A stretch of 64,000 bases of DNA from JAWHTC01 sp032586155 (GTDB lineage: Bacteria > Pseudomonadota > Alphaproteobacteria > Rhodobacterales > Rhodobacteraceae), in contig NZ_JAWHTC010000005.1 of assembly GCF_032586155.1 (NCBI RefSeq), positions 186,001 through 250,000 of the forward strand, given 5' to 3'. Position 1 is the stretch's first letter. The number at the start of each line of letters is the position of its first letter. Of this stretch, positions 1-8,223 are shown piece by piece. Made by a program: the position numbers and the translations under genes. The notes beneath the pieces were generated by a model. The model was not told the origin of the DNA, made no database searches, and saw nothing but the letters and a program-made list of their open reading frames with translations.

Positions 1-247
1 ACAGGTGCCTCGCAAGAGTGGATTTTCCACCAGCGGCGTTTCCCAAAATGGCTATGCGGCTCAAGTCAAGCGTCCTTGTTTTCGCGGTCAAGCATTCTGA
101 GTAGTCCACCGCATTCATGTGCGTTTGTCGAGGTTGCTAAGGGCTCGAAGCGGGCCTTCGGCGCGCTTCTTTACAACCTCTGCTCTGCGCCAAATCCTGC
201 TCTCGGCACCAGCCGCGTTGGGTCGCACCGCCCCCCAGAAATGAAAG
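1..247. other. Left-edge stretch, no gene recognised
   Basis: I see no convincing gene here. A 60-codon frame at 76-258 has no ribosome binding site and no recognisable protein features. The stretch ends in the terminator hairpin of the minus-strand LysM gene. Confidence 0.5.
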
Positions 248-267
248 GGGGCCGTTGAACCGGCCCC
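248..267 (-). terminator. Rho-independent terminator of the LysM gene
   Basis: GGGGCCG (248-254) and CGGCCCC (261-267) form a perfect 7-bp stem with a TTGAAC loop. Read on the minus strand it is followed by CTTTCATTT, a modest T-rich tail. It lies about 30 bases after the stop of the minus-strand LysM gene. Confidence 0.65.
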
Positions 268-293
268 TCAATCATTCCTGCCTGCTGGTATTC

Positions 294-1205
294 TTATAGA
301 GCCGGGATTTTCAGGCGCTGACCGATGCGGATCTTGTCCGGACTGGTCAACTTTTCCTGGTTGGCGGCGAAAATCTGACGGTACTGGAGGGTTTCGCCGT
401 AAAAGCGATAGGAAATCGCGGCGAGGCTGTCGCCGGGTCGCACCACGTAGACCTGGTCTTGCAACACGCGTTTTGCCGGGCGGACGGCAGTGCCGCCTTC
501 GGCGGCTGCGGCGAGTGTGGCGGTGTCGACGCCCGATTGGCCACGCGATTTTTCGACCAGAGTGGCCAGGAGGGTGACGGTGTCGACCCGGCCTTCGGGT
601 GTGACAAGGGCGCTGGGAACCTTGACCTGACCGGTGGCGGCGGCTTCGTTCAGAAGTGCGTCGATATAGGCGTCCGATTGGCCCTGCCGCAACGCCTGGA
701 CAATCAGGTTTTCAAGCTTCTGCGGCGCCGCCGCACGGGATGGAGCCGCGCCGGTGGCGGCGTTGAGCGAGGCCAAGACGCCCGTGGTCATCAAGCGGAA
801 CTCCGCGCCCGAGCCGGTTGCAGGCTGGGGAGGCGCGGCATTTGCGACAGCAGGTGTGGCGCGCAGTTCGGCCAGGACGCCGGCGGTGATGCTTTGCAGC
901 GAGTCGGCATCGGTGGCGGGTGCGGCGGTTGGAACCAGGGTGGCAACAGCGGGTCGCGCGACCGGTCGCGGCACCGGAGCCGAAATAGGGGTTGGCGTAG
1001 TACCGATCAGGTCAAGCACGGTGCCGGCGCGCGATACCTGCGCCCGCGGGATGATTGCTGTGGCGGTTTGCGGTGTCACCGGTGCCGGTTGCGGTGCCAC
1101 CATTGCCCTGGCCAATGGGTCGTTGGGTGTTGAGCCGGGCTGGAAATACAACAGCCCGGCAGTGATGGTCAGAAATCCACCCGTGATGGCCAGAATGCGG
1201 AGCAT
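294..1205 (-). CDS. Membrane-anchored LysM-domain protein
   Basis: A 303-residue protein. One hydrophobic segment at residues 3-20 is probably an uncleaved anchor or signal. About 230 residues rich in Ala, Pro and Thr follow as a low-complexity linker, then a single C-terminal LysM domain at about residues 252-302 (starts YVVRPGDSLAAIS, ends IRIGQRLKIP). LysM domains bind the glycan strands of peptidoglycan, so a periplasmic cell-wall-binding role is likely. AAAGGAG 8 bases before the ATG supports the start. The gene ends at a hairpin terminator. No catalytic domain is seen, so its exact job is unknown. Confidence 0.85.
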   Translation of the reverse strand: MLRILAITGGFLTITAGLLYFQPGSTPNDPLARAMVAPQPAPVTPQTATAIIPRAQVSRAGTVLDLIGTTPTPISAPVPRPVARPAVATLVPTAAPATDADSLQSITAGVLAELRATPAVANAAPPQPATGSGAEFRLMTTGVLASLNAATGAAPSRAAAPQKLENLIVQALRQGQSDAYIDALLNEAAATGQVKVPSALVTPEGRVDTVTLLATLVEKSRGQSGVDTATLAAAAEGGTAVRPAKRVLQDQVYVVRPGDSLAAISYRFYGETLQYRQIFAANQEKLTSPDKIRIGQRLKIPAL

Positions 1206-1224
1206 GTGTGGTCTCCTTTCGTGG

Positions 1225-1875
1225 TCAACTGATGGGGTGGCGAACGGTGAGGCCGAGCAGCAGCCAGAGCTGCATGCCGCCGCGGTAATACTTGATCTTC
1301 TCCGCCGGATAACCTGCCTGGGTCAGGTTGCGGATCGCCCGGGGACTTTGATCGCACCATGGACCGTTGCAGAACATAGCCAGGTCCAGTGCATTCGAGA
1401 AATCCCAGCCGGTGGTGGTCTGGCGCGCGCCAAGCGCCTTGAGAATCTCGTCACGATAGGGATTGCTGGCTTCGAGGGTGGAGAACGGCACATTGACCGC
1501 GCCGGGGATCGTGCCTTTCTGGTACCAGGACGGCACCCGGCTGTCGATCAGAAGGCCCTGTCCCGTGGCGACGGTATTCTCGAGAAATTCCATCACTTCA
1601 ATCTCGCCGATCGTGTCGACGCCCGGGGCGGCCGAGATCGGGTGGATGCAGAAGGGCGGGCAGGGGCGCGAGGTCTTGGTGAAATCGTTGCTCAGGCGAT
1701 GCGAGGTATCCTGAATCCGTTCGATCACCACCCGTTCGCCATTCAGATTGATGCTGTGCGACGCCATGTCAGGGGTTATGTTCACCTCCTGCGCGAGGGC
1801 GGGTAGGGTTGGCAAGGCCAAGGCAAGGCTGCAGAGAATGACCCGATAAATACTCGTACGGCGCAGTTTGCGCAT
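1225..1875 (-). CDS. Periplasmic rhodanese-like protein
   Basis: 216 residues from the ATG at 1875, which is preceded by GGGGGA at good spacing; a longer frame to 1896 lacks this. A signal peptide covers roughly residues 1-28 (basic MRKLRR, hydrophobic core, ALA cleavage). The C-terminal half is a rhodanese fold: LLIDSRVPSWYQKGTIPGAVNVP, then the active-site loop with Cys at about residue 169 (FCNGPWC). A second Cys five residues later, and two more in SRPCPPFC, suggest thiol or metal chemistry rather than classical thiosulfate sulfurtransferase. It lies 19 bases upstream of the LysM gene and probably shares its transcript. A cluster of GANTC sites lies just upstream. Confidence 0.85.
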   Translation of the reverse strand: MRKLRRTSIYRVILCSLALALPTLPALAQEVNITPDMASHSINLNGERVVIERIQDTSHRLSNDFTKTSRPCPPFCIHPISAAPGVDTIGEIEVMEFLENTVATGQGLLIDSRVPSWYQKGTIPGAVNVPFSTLEASNPYRDEILKALGARQTTTGWDFSNALDLAMFCNGPWCDQSPRAIRNLTQAGYPAEKIKYYRGGMQLWLLLGLTVRHPIS

Positions 1876-1954
1876 GATTGTCCCCCAATACTCCAAGCGC
1901 GCCTTAGTGGGCTGGCAGGCCGGCGCGCCATGACTGCTGCCTCAAGATATAGGC

Positions 1955-2092
1955 GAATCACCGCGAATCGGTCAACATCAAGTGATTCGCGAAGGGGCGA
2001 ATCAGCCGGAAGTAGTTGAAGTGATTCGGCTTATTTTCCGCAAATCGGGGGAGAATTGATCTTCGCTGGGCAGATCGCCGGGGTTGGGATTC
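1955..2092. promoter_or_regulatory. Cluster of six GANTC (CcrM) sites
   Basis: GANTC occurs at 1955, 1965, 1984, 1999, 2023 and 2088: six in 138 bp, against an expectation of about one per 256 bp. GANTC is the target of the cell-cycle methyltransferase CcrM in alphaproteobacteria. The cluster sits 80-220 bp upstream of the rhodanese start, in the 447-bp gap after folC. Spacings of 10, 19, 15, 24 and 65 do not keep helical phase. The rest of the gap (1876-2322) shows no gene. Confidence 0.6.
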
Positions 2093-2322
2093 GCCCAGCG
2101 ACTGGAAAACGCGAACGAAATGATCAACCGATGACGCCTGTTCCATAGAGGAACAACAAGGCGCAAAGGCAGGTGACAGTGGTTATTCGTGGCAAGGCTT
2201 GGTCCCTTTCCGCTACTCGTTAACGCATGGTTTCGGGTGTGCCGGAAATGGACGAGACCCATTAGGGGAAAGCTGATGAACGGAGCTCAGATTTGAGGTG
2301 CCGGTCACGAAACCTTGGACAT

Positions 2323-3594
2323 TTAGCCATGGTCGCGCAGGATCGCCCCAGCCAGGTAGAGTGAGCCGCAGATCAGGATGCGGGCCTCTGGGTTTTTGGC
2401 GATTATGGCCTGCACGGCGGTCGCAGCATCGGGAGCGATGCCCGAGGGGATGCCAGCCTCAGCGGCAAAGCGGGCGGTGTCTTCGCCCGGCAGGGTGTTG
2501 GTTTCGCCAGGGATCGAGACGCCGGTGAGACTGGCCGCGTGGGGCACCAGCGGTGCTAGGTAACCCGAGACGTCTTTGGTGTTCATCATGCCACAGATCA
2601 GGTGGGTTTCACGGGCGGGCAGGCGGGTGAGGCTTTCGGCAAGGGTCAAGCCGCAGGCGGCATTGTGGCCGCCATCGAGCCAGAACTCGGCCTTAGGCGC
2701 CGCATCAAGCAGGGGGCCATGACGCAGGCGTTGCATCCGGGCGGGCCAGGTGACGTTGGTCGCGGCGGCCGCGGCCGCGTCTTCGCCGAAACCAAGCTGG
2801 CGCAGGGCAGTGATGGCGGTGCCTGCGTTCTGGAACTGATGCGCGCCCATCAGGGCGGGGGGTGGCAGGTCCAGGAGGCCGGTGCCATCCTGGTAGATCA
2901 GGCGTTCGCGTTCCTCGTAGGCGTCCCAGTCCTGACCCTGGATCAGCAGGGGGGCATCGATTTCTGCGGCCCGGGTTTCGATCACATCGCGGGCGTCGGG
3001 CTCTTGCCGGGCGATGATGCCGGTGACGCCGGGCTTAAGGATACCTGCCTTTTCAAAGGCGATTTCGGTGACGGTATCGCCAAGGAATTGCGGATGATCG
3101 AAGCTGACCGGTGTGATCACGGTCAGCGCGGGTTTGTCGATGACATTGGTGGCGTCGAGCCGTCCGCCAAGACCGACCTCGAGCAATGTGTAATCCGCAG
3201 GTGTCCTTGCCATGGCGAGAAGGGCGGCGCAGGTCGTGATCTCGAAATAGGTGATCGAGGCGCCGTTGTTGGCATCGTAGCATTCGTCGAGCACGTCGGT
3301 CAGGTGGGGTTCGCTGATCAACTCACCCGCCAGCACGATCCGTTCGTGGAAACGTGCAAGGTGTGGTGAGGTGTAGGTGTGAACGCGTCTGCCAACCCCT
3401 TCAAGACCGGCGCGGATCATCGACAGAGTGGAGCCCTTGCCGTTGGTCCCGGCGATGTGGATCACCGGGGGCAGGTCGTTCTGGGGATTTCCCAAAGCGT
3501 CGAGCAGTGTCCAGACACGATCCAGCGTCAGGTCGATGATCTTTGGGTGCAGCGCCATCATCCTCTCGAGGATGGCATCCGATCCGGCGGTCAT
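2323..3594 (-). CDS. folC: Dihydrofolate synthase / folylpolyglutamate synthase
   Basis: A 423-residue FolC. This cytoplasmic ATP-dependent ligase adds glutamate to dihydropteroate and to reduced folates, completing folate synthesis and retaining the cofactor in the cell. The P-loop GTNGKGS is at residues 49-55, followed by the TSPHL motif and the family signatures EVGLGGRLDATN and DGGHN. The length is normal. The start ATG overlaps the accD stop as ATGA, so the two genes are translationally coupled. The accD-folC order is conserved in many proteobacteria. Confidence 0.95.
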   Translation of the reverse strand: MTAGSDAILERMMALHPKIIDLTLDRVWTLLDALGNPQNDLPPVIHIAGTNGKGSTLSMIRAGLEGVGRRVHTYTSPHLARFHERIVLAGELISEPHLTDVLDECYDANNGASITYFEITTCAALLAMARTPADYTLLEVGLGGRLDATNVIDKPALTVITPVSFDHPQFLGDTVTEIAFEKAGILKPGVTGIIARQEPDARDVIETRAAEIDAPLLIQGQDWDAYEERERLIYQDGTGLLDLPPPALMGAHQFQNAGTAITALRQLGFGEDAAAAAATNVTWPARMQRLRHGPLLDAAPKAEFWLDGGHNAACGLTLAESLTRLPARETHLICGMMNTKDVSGYLAPLVPHAASLTGVSIPGETNTLPGEDTARFAAEAGIPSGIAPDAATAVQAIIAKNPEARILICGSLYLAGAILRDHG

Positions 3595-4550
3595 TTCGTT
3601 TTCGTGGCCTTGGCGGGTTGCTCTTCTGCCTTTTCAGGCGGCCTCGCGTCGGCCTCTTCCGTCTCCGGATCGGGTGCGGGCAGGTCGCCCTTGATCGCGG
3701 GCGGCAGGCCCAGAAGCATGCGCGTGATGGTGATCAGCTCTTCGCGCATTTGCGGGCGTGGCGTGACCCGGTCAAGCATGCCGTGATCCAAGAGGTATTC
3801 GGCCCGCTGGAAGCCCTCGGGCAGTTTTTCCCCCAGCGTCTGTTCGATCACACGGGGGCCGGCAAAACAGATCAGCGCGTTGGGTTCGGCGATCTGCACG
3901 TCGCCGAGCATGGCGTAGGAGGCCGTGACACCGCCGGTGGTCGGGTGGGTCAGCACGACAATGTAAGGCAGCCCGGCCTCTTTCAGCATCTGCACGGCGA
4001 CGGTGGTGCGCGGCATCTGCATGAGGCTGAGAATGCCCTCTTGCATGCGCGCGCCACCGGCAGCGGAGAACAGGATCAACGGGCGTTTCAGCTTCACCGC
4101 ACGTTGGGCCGCGGCGATGATGGCGTTGCCGACATACATGCCCATGGAGCCACCCATGAACGAAAAGTCCTGACAGGCGGCGACGATCGGGGTGCGGCCG
4201 ATTTCGCCTTCCGCCACAAGCATCGCCTCGGCCTCGCCGGTCTTGGAGCGGGCGGCTTTCATCCGGTCGGGGTATTTTTTCTGATCGCGGAACTTGAGTG
4301 GGTCGTCGACCGGGGCCGGGACCTCGACCTCGGTGAATATGCCGCCGTCAAACAGCGCTGTGAAACGGTCACGCGGGGTGATGCCCATGTGGTGGCCGCA
4401 TTCAGTGCAGACGTTGAGGTTCTCGGCCATTTCACGGTGGAACAGCATGGTGCCGCAGGCATCGCATTTCGACCAAAGGTTCTCGGGCGTGTCACGGCGC
4501 GAGAAGATCGAGTTGATCCGCGGGCGGACGTAGTTGGTGATCCAGTTCAT
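3591..4550 (-). CDS. accD: Acetyl-CoA carboxylase carboxyltransferase subunit beta
   Basis: 319 residues from MNWITNYVRP at 4550; the frame extends upstream to 4622, but the family starts at this Met. With AccA, AccD transfers the carboxyl group from carboxybiotin to acetyl-CoA, the first step of fatty acid synthesis. A four-Cys zinc ribbon (CDAC, then CTEC) lies at about residues 28-49, followed by the crotonase-like carboxyltransferase domain with FSAAGGARMQEG and HPTTGGV. The tail from about residue 290 is acidic and Lys/Pro-rich and poorly conserved in general. The stop overlaps the folC start by 4 bases. Confidence 0.95.
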   Translation of the reverse strand: MNWITNYVRPRINSIFSRRDTPENLWSKCDACGTMLFHREMAENLNVCTECGHHMGITPRDRFTALFDGGIFTEVEVPAPVDDPLKFRDQKKYPDRMKAARSKTGEAEAMLVAEGEIGRTPIVAACQDFSFMGGSMGMYVGNAIIAAAQRAVKLKRPLILFSAAGGARMQEGILSLMQMPRTTVAVQMLKEAGLPYIVVLTHPTTGGVTASYAMLGDVQIAEPNALICFAGPRVIEQTLGEKLPEGFQRAEYLLDHGMLDRVTPRPQMREELITITRMLLGLPPAIKGDLPAPDPETEEADARPPEKAEEQPAKATKTK

Positions 4551-4707
4551 CGGCGGTTCGACCTCTTCGTAAACCAGCACTGTGTTGGGGCGAGAGATAG
4601 TGCCGGGCGCAGGGAAATGCAATCACGGAGGCGACGTTAGGGCAAGTTTGGGCTGTGCGGATGCGCCGTTGCGGGGCGGGGCAAAGCGGCGTGACGGCAG
4701 GGATGTT

Positions 4708-6243
4708 TCAGACCTTGCGCCCGGCACCCTTCCAATAGGGTTCGCGCAGGCGCGGTTTGAAGATCTTGCCGCTGTCTTCGCGTGGCAAAGCCTCGTGAAA
4801 GTCGATGATGCGCGGATGTTTGAACCGGGCGAGCCTGCCATCGAGATAGGCCATGACCTCGCCCGTATCGGGGGTCCAGCCGTCGGCCGGCTCGATAGCA
4901 GCGACGATCGTTTCGCCGAATTCGGGGTCGGGCGCACCGAAAACGGCGACGTCGCGGATGAAGGGGGCGTGGATCAGGACCGCCTCGATCTCGGCCGGGA
5001 AGATGTTGGCACCGCCCGAGATGATCATGTCTTTCTTGCGGTCGGTGATGAAGAGGTAACCCTCGTCATCGACCCAGCCCAGATCACCAACCGAGACATG
5101 GCCGTGTTTTTCGGCCTCGCGGCGGCTGTCGGGGTCGTTCGAGTAGTCGAACGCGCCGAAGGCGTCGAGCCGGGCATGGATTTCGCCAACCTCGCCGATG
5201 GGCAATTCGTCGCCGTGCGAATCAAGGATCATCACGGTGCCGCCCATCTGCATCTGGCCGGCGGTGCCGGGGCGGGCCAAGGCCTCTTCGGATGAGACCA
5301 TGGTCATGAAGCCGATCTCGGCGGCGCCATAGCTTTCCCAGAAAACCGGCCCCCACCAGTCGATCATCGCAACCTTCAAGTCGTGCGGCCAGGGCGAGCC
5401 GGTGGAAACGCAGAATTCGACCGAAGACAGGTCATGGCGGTTGCGAACCTCGGGCGGCAGTTTCAGAAGGCGGCTCATCATCGTCGGGACGAGGTAGATA
5501 TGGGTGATCCTTTCCGCCGCGATGGTGGCGAGAAAGGTTTCGGGGTCAAATTTCGGAGCGACAAGGGTCGAAACCCCGTCCGAGACCAGCGCGGCGCTGG
5601 TCAGGGTGGAGGGGGCGGAATGATAGATCGGTGCGGCGGTAAAGAATCGCGAGCCGGGTTTGAACTGCATCATCTCGGCGCCGACACGGCGCAGGACATC
5701 GGTGAAATCAGGGCGCGGTCCCTCTCCGGTGCGGCGTACGCCCTTGGGGCGGCCTGTGGAGCCTGAGGTATAGCGCATCAGCGGGCGCATCTTCGCACTT
5801 GTGGTCAGTGGCGCGTGCGTTTCGACAAGGGTGTTCCATTCCGGGCTGTCGGGATCAGCGGTCGCGGCAGCATCATCGATGCCATAGGCGTTTAACAGCG
5901 CCGGGCCGGGAGTGACGGCGATGATGGAGCGGTTCTGCAAAGCCGGGCGCAGGGCCTCGATCAGGTCGCGGTGAATGATCACGAACCGCGCGCCGCTGTC
6001 GTCGCAGATCGCTGCGACTTCGTCAGCCGCAGCATGCCAGTTCAGAGCCACCAGCACGGTTCCGGCCCAGGCGGCGGCACGCATGATTTCAAGCTGGGCC
6101 AGATCGTTGCGCATGATGATGGCGACCGGCACATCCGCGCCCGCGCCAAGTTCGGTCAGAGCAGCGGCACCGCAGGCGGCGCGGGTTTCAAACGCGTCAT
6201 GGGGCAGACGAAGGTCGAAATCTCCGACGAAACTGATGCTCAT
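4708..6243 (-). CDS. AMP-binding acyl-CoA synthetase
   Basis: 511 residues from the ATG at 6243 (MSISFVGDF). It belongs to the ANL superfamily, which activates a carboxylic acid as an acyl-adenylate and then forms the CoA thioester. Motifs present: YTSGSTGRPKG (residues 158-168), SYGAAE, GDLGWVDDEGYLFITDRKKD, and the catalytic Lys in DSGKIFK near the C-terminus. The substrate cannot be read from the sequence; medium- or long-chain fatty or aryl acids are possible. The N-terminus is a little short for the family. It is separated from accD by about 157 bp, which show nothing notable. Confidence 0.85.
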   Translation of the reverse strand: MSISFVGDFDLRLPHDAFETRAACGAAALTELGAGADVPVAIIMRNDLAQLEIMRAAAWAGTVLVALNWHAAADEVAAICDDSGARFVIIHRDLIEALRPALQNRSIIAVTPGPALLNAYGIDDAAATADPDSPEWNTLVETHAPLTTSAKMRPLMRYTSGSTGRPKGVRRTGEGPRPDFTDVLRRVGAEMMQFKPGSRFFTAAPIYHSAPSTLTSAALVSDGVSTLVAPKFDPETFLATIAAERITHIYLVPTMMSRLLKLPPEVRNRHDLSSVEFCVSTGSPWPHDLKVAMIDWWGPVFWESYGAAEIGFMTMVSSEEALARPGTAGQMQMGGTVMILDSHGDELPIGEVGEIHARLDAFGAFDYSNDPDSRREAEKHGHVSVGDLGWVDDEGYLFITDRKKDMIISGGANIFPAEIEAVLIHAPFIRDVAVFGAPDPEFGETIVAAIEPADGWTPDTGEVMAYLDGRLARFKHPRIIDFHEALPREDSGKIFKPRLREPYWKGAGRKV

Positions 6244-6324
6244 GGTGTCTGCCCTATCTGTGCGCGCGATTGTGGAAGCCTGCATTGGCGGACGGACCTG
6301 TCAAGCGCGACGCCCCGTCGGTTC

Positions 6325-7227
6325 TCAGCGCCTGATGGCGAGGCGCGCCGCGCCCCAAGTGAGCGCCAGCAGGACAAGATCGGTTGGCAGGGTGAAGACG
6401 GCGGGGGTTGCGTGCATCGGTGCCGACGTGTCGGGCGGAGGATAAAGCACCAGGGCAAAGCCCGAATCCGGCCCGCGATGTGTGCCATAGAACAAAAAGG
6501 CATAGGCGTTGTTGGCCAGGTGCAGCGCCAGGGCCGGGCCAAGGTTTCCCGCCCGTGCCGTCAGGTCCGACGCGGCAAGTCCAAAGAAGAAAGCCCAGAC
6601 AAGGTAGGCCAGGTTGTCGGTCAACGGGGTGTAGGGGCTGATATGGACAAGCGCGAAGGCGATGTTGGGGAGGATCAGCCAGGCCGCCGGGTGGGGCATC
6701 AGGGCGGCGATCTGTTGTTGTAAATAGCCGCGATAGAAGAGCTCTTCGCTACTGGTCTGGATCATCAGAACCAATAGCGCAGGGCCCAGCATGGCAAGCC
6801 AGTCCGCGAGCGGTCGCAGGGTGGCTTCGGGGCCGGGTTGGAAACCGGTAAAGGCAAATTCAGTTACGGCAAAAAGCGCCGCGATAGCCAGCAATGCCCG
6901 CAATCCCTGGGACCGGAGCGGGCCGAGAGGGCCGAGAAGCGATCGTAACCCGCGGCCATGCACCCGGGTCAGGACCAGGGCGAGCGCAGCAGTCAGGATC
7001 ACGAAAGAGCCGAGATTGATCAGAAGCCCGACCGGGGTATTGCCGGCCATCACAGCGGCGGCAAATTCGGAGTCGTACTGATCAAGTACGAGGCCAAGCA
7101 GTTGCTGGCCCAACCGCCACAGGCTTTCGACGATGATGAAGCCAAGGATCACCGGGCGCGCGCCGGGGGTGCCCAGGGCGGGGGCGACGAAGCTGCCATG
7201 GGCGGCGTAGCGGTGTGGGCGGCTCAT
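6325..7227 (-). CDS. CPBP-family intramembrane protease (copy 1)
   Basis: A 300-residue polytopic membrane protein with about eight hydrophobic segments. It carries the three CPBP (CAAX protease and bacteriocin-processing) motifs: EELFYRGY with the glutamate pair at 161-162, FALVH with His195, and ALALHLANN with His236. Family members are membrane metallo-type proteases or, in bacteria, often of unknown function. The next gene upstream is a paralog with its motifs at identical residue numbers. The two overlap by ATGA and are translationally coupled. Confidence 0.85.
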   Translation of the reverse strand: MSRPHRYAAHGSFVAPALGTPGARPVILGFIIVESLWRLGQQLLGLVLDQYDSEFAAAVMAGNTPVGLLINLGSFVILTAALALVLTRVHGRGLRSLLGPLGPLRSQGLRALLAIAALFAVTEFAFTGFQPGPEATLRPLADWLAMLGPALLVLMIQTSSEELFYRGYLQQQIAALMPHPAAWLILPNIAFALVHISPYTPLTDNLAYLVWAFFFGLAASDLTARAGNLGPALALHLANNAYAFLFYGTHRGPDSGFALVLYPPPDTSAPMHATPAVFTLPTDLVLLALTWGAARLAIRR

Positions 7228-8111
7228 CTGGTGATGGCCAGGCGCGCGGCGAGCCAGGCACAGAGCAGCATGAGGAAATCATACGGCAGCCAGGTGGCGC
7301 GCGCGACGGTATCGTCGAGCGTGAAGGGGTAGATCTGTAGTGCCAGGCCGAAATTTCGGCCCATTGACGCGGTGATCAGCAGCGCGCTGACATTGATGGC
7401 GAAATGCAGGGCAAGCGCCGGGCCAAGGGTGCCGGAGCGGGCGGTCAGATCGGCCGCGGCCAGACCGAAGACAAAAGCGCTGAGCGCCATGACGGGGGCG
7501 TTGGCACCAGCGGTTTCGACGTCGTAGTGCAGGATCCCGAAGATCAGGGCAGGCAGCGTGATCCAGACCAGAGGGTGGTTGAACCGTGCCGCGAGCTGGC
7601 TTTGCAGATAACCGCGAAAGGCCAGTTCCTCGGCGCTGATCTGAAGCATCACCAGGATCAGGCTGACCGGCAGGAGCGACAGCCAGCGCAGGATCGGCAG
7701 GCCCGGGGTCGGGGTCATCGCCTCGGGCTCGGGCAACAGCCACAGCAGCGTGCCAAGGGCGCAGAGTGCCACCATCACCCGGGTGAAATCCTGTGCCGCC
7801 TTAGCCGGTGGGCCGAACAGGCTGCGCAGTCGGCGTTGATGCAGGACGTTGATCACCACCAGGAGCGACAGGGTCAGCAGGCCGAAGATGCCGAGGATCG
7901 CTATCATCCCACGCGGCGTCGAGCCGTGGTCGATTTCATCCGCGAGACTGGGCCAGTGATCCTCGGTCACGATCTCGGCCAGGATGTTGAAATAGCTGTA
8001 GCCCATGGCAAAGAAGCAGGCCACGATCAGTGCGGCGCCCAGCACCAGCCGCCACAGCTGGGCGCTGGGGCGGGCGGGTTCGATCAGGACGTCATGGGCA
8101 GCATATCGCAT
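7224..8111 (-). CDS. CPBP-family intramembrane protease (copy 2)
   Basis: 295 residues from the ATG at 8111 (MRYAAHDVLIEP); a longer open frame upstream runs through the divergent gene and is rejected. CPBP motifs: EELAFRGY (Glu161, Glu162), FGILH (His195) and ALALHFAIN (His236). These positions match copy 1 exactly, which points to tandem duplication. About eight membrane segments are visible. The stop overlaps the start of copy 1. Substrate unknown. The 112 bp to the divergent oxidoreductase gene must hold both promoters. Confidence 0.85.
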   Translation of the reverse strand: MRYAAHDVLIEPARPSAQLWRLVLGAALIVACFFAMGYSYFNILAEIVTEDHWPSLADEIDHGSTPRGMIAILGIFGLLTLSLLVVINVLHQRRLRSLFGPPAKAAQDFTRVMVALCALGTLLWLLPEPEAMTPTPGLPILRWLSLLPVSLILVMLQISAEELAFRGYLQSQLAARFNHPLVWITLPALIFGILHYDVETAGANAPVMALSAFVFGLAAADLTARSGTLGPALALHFAINVSALLITASMGRNFGLALQIYPFTLDDTVARATWLPYDFLMLLCAWLAARLAITR

Positions 8112-8223
8112 GGGCGCAGGAATAGCGGGTTGGTACGGGCCACGGAAGGGGCGCGAGCAAGGCTTGTGCAAATCGTTGCAAGCTGGTTCCGTGAACACAT
8201 GCGGGACCAGGGGAGGAATTGCG

